A DNA stretch of 64,000 bases, taken from NCBI RefSeq assembly GCF_005434945.1, contig NZ_SKCH01000006.1, forward strand, positions 124,001 to 188,000, given 5' to 3'. Positions 38,748 through 46,137 of the stretch are shown here, in pieces. Each line of letters begins with the position of its first letter. The stretch's first letter is position 1. The position numbers and the translations under genes are program-made. Source of the DNA: Prescottella subtropica (lineage in GTDB: Bacteria; Actinomycetota; Actinomycetes; Mycobacteriales; Mycobacteriaceae). The notes below the pieces were generated by a model, which saw only the letters and a program-made list of their open reading frames with translations, did no database searches and had not been told where the DNA came from.

Positions 38748-40166
38748 ATGAGCGATCTGCCCTTCGGCTTCTCCAGCCCCGACGACGACCCGGACCGGAA
38801 GAAGGACGCGGGCGGCAACCAGGGCGGCGCGTCCGGTCAGCCGTTCGGGTTCGATCCCAGCGCGTTCGGCCTCGGTGGGGCCGGCGGCCCGGGCGGCGGC
38901 AACTTCAATCCCGCCGATCTCGGCCAGATGCTCACCCAGTTCGGGCAGATGCTCAGCGGCATGGGTAGCGCGATGGGGCAGGGCGGACAGTCCGGTCCCG
39001 TCAACTACGAGGTCGCCAAGAACCTGGCCCGTCAGCAGATCGGCACGGTCGCCCCGATCACCGAGGGCACGACGTCCGCGGTGTCCGACGCCGCCCGTCT
39101 CGCGGAGCTGTGGCTCGACGGTGCGACGACGCTGCCGGCGGGTGCGACCCGCACGCTGGCGTGGACGGCGAACGACTGGCTCGACGGCACCCTCGACACG
39201 TGGAAGCGGCTGTGCGATCCGGTGGCCCAGCAGGTGTCCGGGATGTGGGTGCAGGGTCTGCCCGAGGAGGCCCGGTCGATGATCGGGCCGATGGCCGGGA
39301 TGCTCACCCAGATGGGTGGTCTGACGTTCGGGTCGCAGCTCGGTCAGGCGCTGGGACAGCTGTCGAAGGAGGTGCTCACCTCGTCCGACATCGGTCTGCC
39401 GCTCGGCCCCGCCGGCGCGGCCGCACTGCTGCCGGCCGCCATCGAGGCGTTCAGTGAGGGCCTCGAGCAGCCGCACCGCGAGGTGCTGGTGTTCATCGCG
39501 GCCCGCGAGGCCGCCTACCAGCGGCTCTACAGTCACGTGCCGTGGCTCCGGCAGCGTCTGCTGTCGACCGTCGAGGACTATGCGCGTGGCATCAAGATGG
39601 ACTTCTCGGCCATCGAGGAGGCCGCGCAGGGTCTGGACCCGTCGGCGCTGACCGATCCGTCGCAGATCGAGAAGATCCTGTCCCAGGGCGCGTTCGAACC
39701 GCAGACCACCCCGGAGCAGAAGCAGGCCCTCGAACGGCTCGAGACGATGCTCGCGCTCGTCGAGGGCTGGGTGGAGACGGTGGTGTCGGAGGCGCTCGGC
39801 GACCGACTGCCCGGTGCGGCCGCCCTCACGGAGACGCTGCGCCGCCGCCGCGCCACGGGCGGCCCGGCCGAGCAGACGTTCGCGACGCTCGTCGGTCTCG
39901 AACTGCGGCCCCGCAAGGTCCGGGAGGCCGCGCAGTTGTGGCGGCGCCTCACCACCGACACCGGCATGGACGCCCGTGACGGTGTGTGGGCGCATCCGGA
40001 TCTGCTGCCCGACGCGTCCGACCTCGACAACCCGGCCGCGTTCGTCGACCGGATCCTCGGGGGCGGTACCACCGACACGTTCCACGATCCGATCGCGCAG
40101 CTCGAGCAGACCGAGGCCCGTGAGCGCGAGGAGAAGAAGCGTGAGGGCGGCGACTCCGCGAGCTGA
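38748..40166 (+). CDS. Zinc-dependent metalloprotease-family protein (Zincin_2, Rv3195-like)
   Basis: A 472-residue protein whose first 75 residues are Gly/Pro/Gln-rich and probably disordered. The conserved part starts NYEVAKNLARQQIG and includes VFIAAREAAYQRLYSHVPWL, where the family is said to carry its zincin motif. In this copy I see no HExxH and only one His in that segment, so catalytic activity is uncertain. FVDRILGG and a charged end follow. It corresponds to Rv3195 by position. Start ATG 38748. Confidence 0.83.
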   Translation: MSDLPFGFSSPDDDPDRKKDAGGNQGGASGQPFGFDPSAFGLGGAGGPGGGNFNPADLGQMLTQFGQMLSGMGSAMGQGGQSGPVNYEVAKNLARQQIGTVAPITEGTTSAVSDAARLAELWLDGATTLPAGATRTLAWTANDWLDGTLDTWKRLCDPVAQQVSGMWVQGLPEEARSMIGPMAGMLTQMGGLTFGSQLGQALGQLSKEVLTSSDIGLPLGPAGAAALLPAAIEAFSEGLEQPHREVLVFIAAREAAYQRLYSHVPWLRQRLLSTVEDYARGIKMDFSAIEEAAQGLDPSALTDPSQIEKILSQGAFEPQTTPEQKQALERLETMLALVEGWVETVVSEALGDRLPGAAALTETLRRRRATGGPAEQTFATLVGLELRPRKVREAAQLWRRLTTDTGMDARDGVWAHPDLLPDASDLDNPAAFVDRILGGGTTDTFHDPIAQLEQTEAREREEKKREGGDSAS

Positions 40167-40172
40167 CCTGGG

Positions 40173-40742
40173 TCAGTCTCCCTCGCAGTCGGCCTCGTCC
40201 AGGTCGGCGAGGTCCGGCTGCCGGGTGACCGCCGCGTACGCCTCGAGATAGCCCACGGCTCGTTCGGCCTTCGGGTAGCGGTGCACCTGCGCCCAGAAAC
40301 GGTCGTTGTGGCCGCCGAGAACGTACAGGTGCACGAGTTCGTGGACGAGTACGTAGTCCAGCACGTACGACGGCACCGTCTGCAGCAGTTCGCTGACGCG
40401 GACGGTGCCGTCGTGCGGTGTGCACGACGCCCACCGCGTCCGCATCGGCGGCACCCACCGCACCGACACCGGGCGGGCCGCCCCGCCGAGCCAGCGCTGC
40501 GACAGCAGCTGTGCGCGGTCGGCGAGGTCGGTGTCACTGTGTTCGACACGGCCGGCGCGGGAGGCGGCCCGCCGGTCGGCCCGGTCCAGTTTGCCGATCA
40601 TCTCGGCGACGAGGTCGTCCTCCGCCTGCGGCGACAGTCCGGCGGGCACGAGCACGATCACCTTGTCGCCCTCGCGGCGGGCGCTGACGGTGCGTCGGCG
40701 GCGGGCACTGCGCCGGATCTCCACGTCGGGACTCTCTGTCAC
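40173..40742 (-). CDS. YgjP-type (M48/SprT-like) metallopeptidase
   Basis: A 189-residue soluble protein with a clear zinc site: VHELVHLYVLGGHNDRFW gives HExxH plus a third His. The N-terminal part VEIRRSARRRRTVSARREGD and MRTRWASCTPHDGTVRVS are typical of the DUF45/YgjP family. It has no signal peptide, so acts in the cytoplasm. It converges on the zincin gene (six bases between stops) and diverges from the E1-like gene. Target unknown. Confidence 0.87.
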   Translation of the reverse strand: MTESPDVEIRRSARRRRTVSARREGDKVIVLVPAGLSPQAEDDLVAEMIGKLDRADRRAASRAGRVEHSDTDLADRAQLLSQRWLGGAARPVSVRWVPPMRTRWASCTPHDGTVRVSELLQTVPSYVLDYVLVHELVHLYVLGGHNDRFWAQVHRYPKAERAVGYLEAYAAVTRQPDLADLDEADCEGD

Positions 40743-40867
40743 GAACGATCACGTTATCCCGCCAATCCTTCCTGGATGGCAAACTCCCAGATCAACCTGG
40801 GTTTCACCCTGTGGATAACCCACTCCTCCGCCCCGGCGAGCGGTGTCGCGTCTGCGATCGTCGAGCC

Positions 40868-41752
40868 ATGACGCAGGCACCCGTGAGACGACATTCCCGG
40901 CCCGCACTCGATCCGCGGCTGCCGATCCTGATCCGGCCGAGCGGCCGGGTGCAGATCGGCTGGGATCCGGACACCGCGCTGATCCTCACCCCACCGGACG
41001 GGGTGGACGCCGCCGCACTGGTGTCGGTGCTCGAGTTGCTCGACGGCCGGACGCCGCGGCCGACGATCGTGTGGCGGGCGGTCGAGCGCGGGATCGCGGC
41101 CGCCGACATGTCGACGCTGCTGAGCGAGTTCGCCGAGGCGGGGCTGCTGCGGCCCGAACCGGTCGCACCCGACGACACCCGCACGATCCGGGTCCACGGG
41201 CGCGGCCCGCTCGCCGACGCGATCGCCGCCGGGCTGGTCCGTGCACCGGTGCGGGTGCATCGTTCGACGCACTTCACCACCGACACCGACGTCACTCGGT
41301 GGAACTGTCTGTGCGTCGTCCTCACCGACGATCTCGTCGCCGATCCGCGACTCGTCGACGCCCTGTTCGCGGCGGGTGTCCCGCATCTGCAGGTGCGGCT
41401 GCGGGACGGCCGGGGAATCGTCGGTCCGCTGGTGCTGCCCGGTCGCACGAGTTGCCTGCGGTGCGCGGATCTGACGCGCTGCGCCGTCGACGACGAGTGG
41501 CCGCACGTGGCCGCACAACTGCTGGGCCGGGTCGGCTATGCGGGGCCGGCCGCGGTGCTGGCGACGGCCGCGGTGGCGTTGGGTCAGCTCGAGAAGGTGC
41601 TGTCCGGGGTGGCGCATCCGGCCCCGGCGACCCTGGACGCAACCCTGGAACTCGACCTCGACGAGCACCGTCTCGCGGTCCGTCCGTGGCCCCGCAATCC
41701 ACGGTGTACCTGCTCACGCTTCTTGGACGAACCCGAGATTCTTCGGTCATGA
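40868..41752 (+). CDS. Orphan E1-like/TOMM leader-peptide-binding protein (Rv3196-like)
   Basis: A 294-residue protein resembling the ThiF/E1-like partner of azole-forming (TOMM) enzymes. The N-terminal part is a winged-helix-like peptide-binding region (LIRPSGRVQIGWDPDTALIL). A nucleotide-binding-type strand IRVHGRGPLADAIAAGL follows. The hallmark GPLVLPGRTSCLRCADLTR and C-terminal CTCSRF supply four cysteines for a zinc site. No YcaO or precursor peptide is nearby. ATG 40868 is preferred over an upstream GTG at 40811. Seven bases later the ABC1 kinase begins, as for Rv3196-Rv3197. Confidence 0.72.
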   Translation: MTQAPVRRHSRPALDPRLPILIRPSGRVQIGWDPDTALILTPPDGVDAAALVSVLELLDGRTPRPTIVWRAVERGIAAADMSTLLSEFAEAGLLRPEPVAPDDTRTIRVHGRGPLADAIAAGLVRAPVRVHRSTHFTTDTDVTRWNCLCVVLTDDLVADPRLVDALFAAGVPHLQVRLRDGRGIVGPLVLPGRTSCLRCADLTRCAVDDEWPHVAAQLLGRVGYAGPAAVLATAAVALGQLEKVLSGVAHPAPATLDATLELDLDEHRLAVRPWPRNPRCTCSRFLDEPEILRS

Positions 41753-41759
41753 TGGTCGG

Positions 41760-43106
41760 GTGCCCGATATCCCCCGCAGAAGTACCGCCCGCACCGCCAA
41801 GCTCGCGAGTATTCCGCTGGGTATCGCCGGGCGGGCCGCGATGGGGTTCGGCAGGAAGCTGACCGGCGGTGACCGGGACACGATCGACGCCGAACTGACC
41901 GCGAAGGCCGCCGAACAGTTGTTCACCGTGCTCGGTGAACTCAAGGGCGGTGCGATGAAACTGGGGCAGGCGCTGTCGGTGATGGAGGCCGCGGTCCCCG
42001 CCGAGTTCGCCGAACCGTACCGGGAGGCGCTCACCAAACTGCAGGCCGAGGCGCCGCCGCTGCCCGCGAAGCAGGTGCATCGGGTGCTCGATCAGCAGCT
42101 CGGCACCCGCTGGCGGGAACGGTTCCGCGAGTTCGACGACTCCCCCACCGCGTCGGCCAGTATCGGGCAGGTGCATCGGGCGGTGTGGTCGGACGGCCGT
42201 GAGGTGGCCGTCAAGGTGCAGTATCCGGGTGCCGACGAGGCGCTGCGGGCGGACCTGAAGACGCTGTCCCGGTTCGCCGGCCTGTTCACGTCGATCGTCC
42301 CCGGCACCGACGTCAAACCGGTTCTCGACGAGCTCAGTGCCCGCACCGAGGAGGAACTCGACTACCGGATCGAGGCCGACAACCAGCGGGCGTTCGCGAA
42401 GGTGTTCGACGGCGACCCGAAGTTCGCGGTGCCGCGGGTCGTCGCGAGTTCCCCCAAGGTGGTGGTCACCGAGTGGATGGCGGCGACACCCCTGTCGGCG
42501 ATCGTCACCGGCGGCACCACCGAGCAGCGCAACACGGCGGGCGCCCTGCTCGCCGAGTTCCATTTCGTCTCCCCCGCCACGGTGGGCCTGCTGCACTGCG
42601 ATCCGCATCCGGGCAATTTCATGCTGCTCGGCGACGGCAGGCTCGGCATCATCGATTTCGGCGCCTGTGCACCGATGCCGGACGGGTTTCCGCCGGTGCT
42701 CGGCAGGATGGTCCGGCTCAGCCTCGAGGAACGGTTCGACGAGCTGACCGAGTTGTTGCGCTCAGGCGGTTTCGTGCTGCCCGGTCGCACCGTCACCGAC
42801 GTGGAGATCGCGGACTACCTGCGCCCGTTCACCGACCCCATCCGGACCGAGTCGTTCCACTTCACGCGGGCGTGGCTGCAGAAGGCCGCCGGGACGGCCA
42901 CCGACCTGCAGGGCTCGCATTTCCGGACGGCCCGCGCCCTCAACCTGCCACCCGAATACCTGATGATCTTCCGGGTGCTCCTCGGCTCGGTCGGCATCTG
43001 CGCACAACTCGACGCCGAAGCCCCCTACATGGGGATCCTCAGCACCTGGCTGCCCGGTTTCACCGACGACGGCACCGTGGCCGAATGTCACATCGGTTCG
43101 GTCTGA
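41760..43106 (+). CDS. ABC1/UbiB-family atypical kinase
   Basis: A 448-residue protein of the ADCK/UbiB family. It has the KxGQ motif MKLGQALSVMEA, ASIGQVHRA, the lysine strand VAVKVQYPG, the catalytic LLHCDPHPGNFML and metal-binding IDFGA. Start is GTG 41760. In M. tuberculosis the equivalent is Rv3197, next to whiB7, and has been linked to macrolide tolerance. The end of the gene lies in the left arm of a palindrome, so its last codons are part of a terminator-like structure. Confidence 0.92.
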   Translation: MPDIPRRSTARTAKLASIPLGIAGRAAMGFGRKLTGGDRDTIDAELTAKAAEQLFTVLGELKGGAMKLGQALSVMEAAVPAEFAEPYREALTKLQAEAPPLPAKQVHRVLDQQLGTRWRERFREFDDSPTASASIGQVHRAVWSDGREVAVKVQYPGADEALRADLKTLSRFAGLFTSIVPGTDVKPVLDELSARTEEELDYRIEADNQRAFAKVFDGDPKFAVPRVVASSPKVVVTEWMAATPLSAIVTGGTTEQRNTAGALLAEFHFVSPATVGLLHCDPHPGNFMLLGDGRLGIIDFGACAPMPDGFPPVLGRMVRLSLEERFDELTELLRSGGFVLPGRTVTDVEIADYLRPFTDPIRTESFHFTRAWLQKAAGTATDLQGSHFRTARALNLPPEYLMIFRVLLGSVGICAQLDAEAPYMGILSTWLPGFTDDGTVAECHIGSV

Positions 43107-43131
43107 CTGAACGCGTGTGACATTCGGCCAC
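43077..43131. terminator. Palindrome spanning the end of the ABC1 gene
   Basis: Perfect 16-bp arms GTGGCCGAATGTCACA (43077-43092) and its complement (43116-43131) flank a 23-base loop that contains the ABC1 stop. It sits between the convergent ABC1 and whiB7 genes. Confidence 0.75.
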
Positions 43132-43142
43132 AGTGGTGGGTG

Positions 43143-43487
43143 TCAGGCGCACACCAGTGTCGCGTCCCGGCTCGGGGGCACCGGATGTTTCCGGGGTCTT
43201 CCCCGGGGCCGTTTGCAGGCGATGACGGCCCCCTGGTCGAGGATCTCGCCGCCCCACACACCCCACGGTTCACCGCGGTCGAGGGCGGCTGTGAGGCAGC
43301 GGGTCCGGATCGGGCAGTCGGCGCACAACTGCTTGGCGCGTTCGAGGTCGGCGGGGGTCTCGGCGAACCACAGGTCGGGGTTGTCGCCGGTCCGGCAGGG
43401 CAGTTCCCGGCGTGCCGAGCGGACGGCTCCCAGCCCGTTGGACACGGTGTGGTTCACATTCTGTACTCGGCATGTCGCGGTAGACAC
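43143..43487 (-). CDS. whiB7: WhiB7, antibiotic-responsive Fe-S transcription factor
   Basis: WhiB7 activates intrinsic resistance genes together with the housekeeping sigma factor. The 114-residue protein has Fe-S cysteines 31, 55, 58 and 64, the turn GVWGG (76-80) and the diagnostic AT-hook RGRPRK (95-100). AGAGGAG lies six bases before GTG 43487. It has a leader of about 445 bases with its own promoter, upstream ORF and attenuator hairpin (see those entries). It is flanked by the ABC1 kinase and, further on, uvrD2, as in mycobacteria. Confidence 0.96.
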   Translation of the reverse strand: MSTATCRVQNVNHTVSNGLGAVRSARRELPCRTGDNPDLWFAETPADLERAKQLCADCPIRTRCLTAALDRGEPWGVWGGEILDQGAVIACKRPRGRPRKHPVPPSRDATLVCA

Positions 43488-43582
43488 GTCGTCTCCTCTG
43501 TTTCGTTCTCGGCGGATGCCGGCTGTCGTGGGTTTCACGAACCGCGGGTGATGGCCGGGAGCGATGCACGCTCGAAACACGA

Positions 43583-43615
43583 AGGCCACGGTTCGCTGTG
43601 CGCGATCCGTGGCCT
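43583..43615 (-). promoter_or_regulatory. Attenuator hairpin in the whiB7 leader
   Basis: On the minus strand AGGCCACGG (43615-43607) pairs with CCGTGGCCT (43591-43583), with an inner TCGC/GCGA stem, and is followed by TCGTGTTTCG. It lies 20 bases after the upstream ORF stop and 95 bases before whiB7. It would stop transcription unless ribosome stalling changes leader folding. Confidence 0.75.
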
Positions 43616-43635
43616 GGGGAGGTCGGGCGGAGTGT

Positions 43636-43842
43636 CTACCGAACGACGGTTCGGTGTCGGTTCCGGGCCACGGATGCGCGGGCGGCTGCTGCAACTGCTG
43701 CTGCGCGCGGGCGGGGTGCGTACGGTGCTGCCGCTGCGACACTCGCGGCGGCCCTGTCGGCCGCGGGGAGGGAGGCGCATGCGACTGCGGGCACCGATGC
43801 ACGTGCTGCTGCGTTCACCACAGTTGCGTTCCGATCGTTCAT
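43636..43842 (-). CDS. whiB7 upstream ORF (leader peptide)
   Basis: A 68-codon frame starting at ATG 43842, preceded by a very strong ribosome binding site GGGAGGTGG six bases upstream. The peptide starts MNDRNATVV and is mostly Ala, Arg, Val and Ser, without any domain. Its value is likely regulatory: slow translation in the presence of ribosome-targeting drugs would prevent the downstream hairpin from terminating transcription. Upstream ORFs with this role are known for mycobacterial whiB7. Peptide sequence itself is not conserved in any way I recognise. Confidence 0.72.
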   Translation of the reverse strand: MNDRNATVVNAAARASVPAVACASLPAADRAAASVAAAAPYAPRPRAAAVAAAARASVARNRHRTVVR

Positions 43843-43937
43843 CGTTGCCACCTCCCTTTCATCTCGTCGCCGACAGGACATACCGGCCGGGCCGGCGATC
43901 TAGCACCGCACACGGGTCGCCCCGTGGCATGCGTTCC

Positions 43938-43974
43938 AGGTTATGGGACCCGCCCGGACCGCACAACTTATTTT
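43938..43974 (-). promoter_or_regulatory. whiB7 promoter with WhiB7-type A/T-rich box
   Basis: On the minus strand AAAATAAG (43974-43967) abuts TTGTGC (43966-43961); exactly 17 bases later comes TAACCT (43943-43938). An A/T-rich box just upstream of a weak -35 is where the WhiB7 AT-hook binds, so the gene is probably autoactivated. The predicted start is near 43931. Confidence 0.75.
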
Positions 43975-44058
43975 CTACCTGCGGTTTCGTGCTCCCGACA
44001 CCGGGAAGTCGGTCTCCTGCCACGATCCGTTCAGTCGACGTATTTAGCGTCGCGAATC

Positions 44059-46116
44059 ATGGCAACCTCCCCGAAACGCATATCCGATTTCTCCCGCCGT
44101 CACTTCCTGGGCCTGTCCGCGGGCGCCGCGGGAATAGCCGGTGCCGCAACACTTCTCCCGCCGTCGATGGCTGCCGCCCTGGCCCGGCCGCGGGCGGCCG
44201 GCTCTCTGGACGACGTGGAGCACGTGGTGGTGCTCATGCAGGAGAACCGCTCGTTCGACCACTACTTCGGGACGCTGCGCGGGGTGCGCGGTTTCGCCGA
44301 CAACTCGGCGCTGCCGGGGGTGTTCGAGCAGTCGGGGGTCCGCCCGTTCCGGGTGCGTGACGCCGCGAACCGCGGCGAGCTGTCCGTCGAGTACATCGCG
44401 TCGCTGCCGCACGGCTGGCCGGACGGGCAGCAGGCGCTGAACGGCGGCCGGTGCGACGGCTGGATCGGGGCGAAGGGGCAGGCCACGATGGCGGCCTACG
44501 ACCGTGTCGACATTCCGTTCCAGTTCGCGCTGGCCGAGACGTTCACGCTGTGCGACGGCTACTTCAGCTCGTGCCCCACCTCCACCAGCCCCAACCGCAA
44601 CTACCTGTTCTCCGGTACGACCGGCGACGAGCCCGGCGGCGGGCGCGCCGTGGGCAACGCCGCCTACGACTCGAACCATCCCGGCTACGGCTGGCGGACC
44701 TACGCCGAAGATCTGCAGGACGCGGGCGTCGACTGGCGCGTCTACCAGGAGTGGGACAACTACACCGACAACAATCTCGACTTCTTCCGCAGCTTCCGCG
44801 ACATCGGGCGCAGCGCGGTGGCGACCGCCGGGGAGATCGGTGGAGACGTCAACGGATTCTTCGAGGGGCTGCTCTCGGGTCTGGGCGCCGGGCCCGCCGA
44901 CGCCGAGCGGGTGCGCCGGGCGGACGCGGTCCACGCGGCCGCGGCGGCTCTGCCGGCCGCGCAGGCCGAGCTCTACGACCGGGCGCTGCACCGCGGCGAG
45001 CCCGGTTCGCTGGCGCGGCGGTTCCGCGCGGACGTCGAGGCCGGGTCGCTGCCCGCGGTGTCCTGGATCGTCACGACGGCCGCCGACTCCGAGCATCCGT
45101 CGGCGTCGTCGCCGATCCAGTCGTCCACCATCACCTACCAGCTGCTCGACGCGCTCGCGTCGTCGCCGGAGGTGTGGCGGAAGACGGTGGTGCTCATCAT
45201 GTTCGACGAGTTCGACGGCTACTTCGACCACGTGGTGCCGCCGCTGCCGCCGACCGGGGAGCCCGGCGAGTGGAACGGCGTCCTGCCGATGGGCCTGGGG
45301 TTCCGGGTGCCGCTCACGGTGATCTCCCCGTGGTCGGCGGGTGGGCGGGTGTGCTCCGAGGTGTTCGACCACACGTCCGTCGTCCGGTTCCTCGAGCAGG
45401 TGACCGGCGTGCCGTGCGGCAACATCTCCGATTGGCGGCGACGGGTGTGCGGGGATCTCACGGCCACCCTGGACTTCTCTGCGTCGACGGGCCTGACGCT
45501 GCCCGCACAGCCGGGACCGGTGCCGGTGTTGGAGAAGCGATGGAAGGCCGAGCCGGGCGGCGAGGTCCCGGTCCAGGAGACCGGCACGGCCACCGCCCTG
45601 CCCACGCCGTACCGGCTCGCCGCGGACGTCGTCGACGGCGCGGTGCATCTGGTCAACGAGGGATCGTCCGCGGCGGTGTTCGGGGTCTTCCACGGGGCCG
45701 AGGTGGCGCATCGGACGGTGACCGGACGCGAGATCGTGCCGCTGCCGGCGGGCACCGAACGGGTCGTCGTCACCGGCCCCGACCGGTTCCTCCGCGATCT
45801 GCGGTTCCCGGCGGGCGGGTCGAGCGCCCGTGTGCAGCTCGATCACCGGGCCGGGACGATCACCGTGGACGGGCGTGATCTGACGACGACGTCGGTGCGC
45901 GACGGCTGGTACGAGGTCACCGTCCCCGGGCCGGTCGGCGGCCAGTACTACACGGGCCGGCTCGAGAACGGGAAGCCCACACGCACCAGCCCGTTCCGCA
46001 GCGACGGGCAGACACCGGAACCGGCACCGGGGACCGGCTCGACGGTCACCGGATCGGTCGACACCGGCTCGGTCGGATTCGGTTCACTCGGATCCGGTTC
46101 GCTCGCCGGCGCATAG
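44059..46116 (+). CDS. Tat-exported phospholipase C (phosphocholine-preferring family)
   Basis: A 685-residue exported enzyme. The start shows a twin-arginine signal SRRHFLGLSAGAAG (Arg13-Arg14). The catalytic phosphoesterase domain begins VVLMQENRSFDHYFGTLRG, and contains SSCPTSTSPNRNYLFSGT and IMFDEFDGYFDHVVPP, typical of PlcA/PlcC-type enzymes. Two small C-terminal beta domains follow (around 510-655), as in the Pseudomonas and mycobacterial proteins. The last 25 residues are Gly/Ser/Thr/Val repeats, an unusual tail. The ATG at 44059 is well placed after the divergent whiB7 promoter. Confidence 0.92.
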   Translation: MATSPKRISDFSRRHFLGLSAGAAGIAGAATLLPPSMAAALARPRAAGSLDDVEHVVVLMQENRSFDHYFGTLRGVRGFADNSALPGVFEQSGVRPFRVRDAANRGELSVEYIASLPHGWPDGQQALNGGRCDGWIGAKGQATMAAYDRVDIPFQFALAETFTLCDGYFSSCPTSTSPNRNYLFSGTTGDEPGGGRAVGNAAYDSNHPGYGWRTYAEDLQDAGVDWRVYQEWDNYTDNNLDFFRSFRDIGRSAVATAGEIGGDVNGFFEGLLSGLGAGPADAERVRRADAVHAAAAALPAAQAELYDRALHRGEPGSLARRFRADVEAGSLPAVSWIVTTAADSEHPSASSPIQSSTITYQLLDALASSPEVWRKTVVLIMFDEFDGYFDHVVPPLPPTGEPGEWNGVLPMGLGFRVPLTVISPWSAGGRVCSEVFDHTSVVRFLEQVTGVPCGNISDWRRRVCGDLTATLDFSASTGLTLPAQPGPVPVLEKRWKAEPGGEVPVQETGTATALPTPYRLAADVVDGAVHLVNEGSSAAVFGVFHGAEVAHRTVTGREIVPLPAGTERVVVTGPDRFLRDLRFPAGGSSARVQLDHRAGTITVDGRDLTTTSVRDGWYEVTVPGPVGGQYYTGRLENGKPTRTSPFRSDGQTPEPAPGTGSTVTGSVDTGSVGFGSLGSGSLAGA

Positions 46117-46137
46117 CGGACGCGGGCGGGCGGCGGC

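Noticed and set aside
40173-43106. Complete azole-peptide (TOMM) biosynthetic cluster
   Set aside because: No YcaO, dehydrogenase, transporter or precursor-peptide gene is present; only an E1-like partner and peptidase-family genes.
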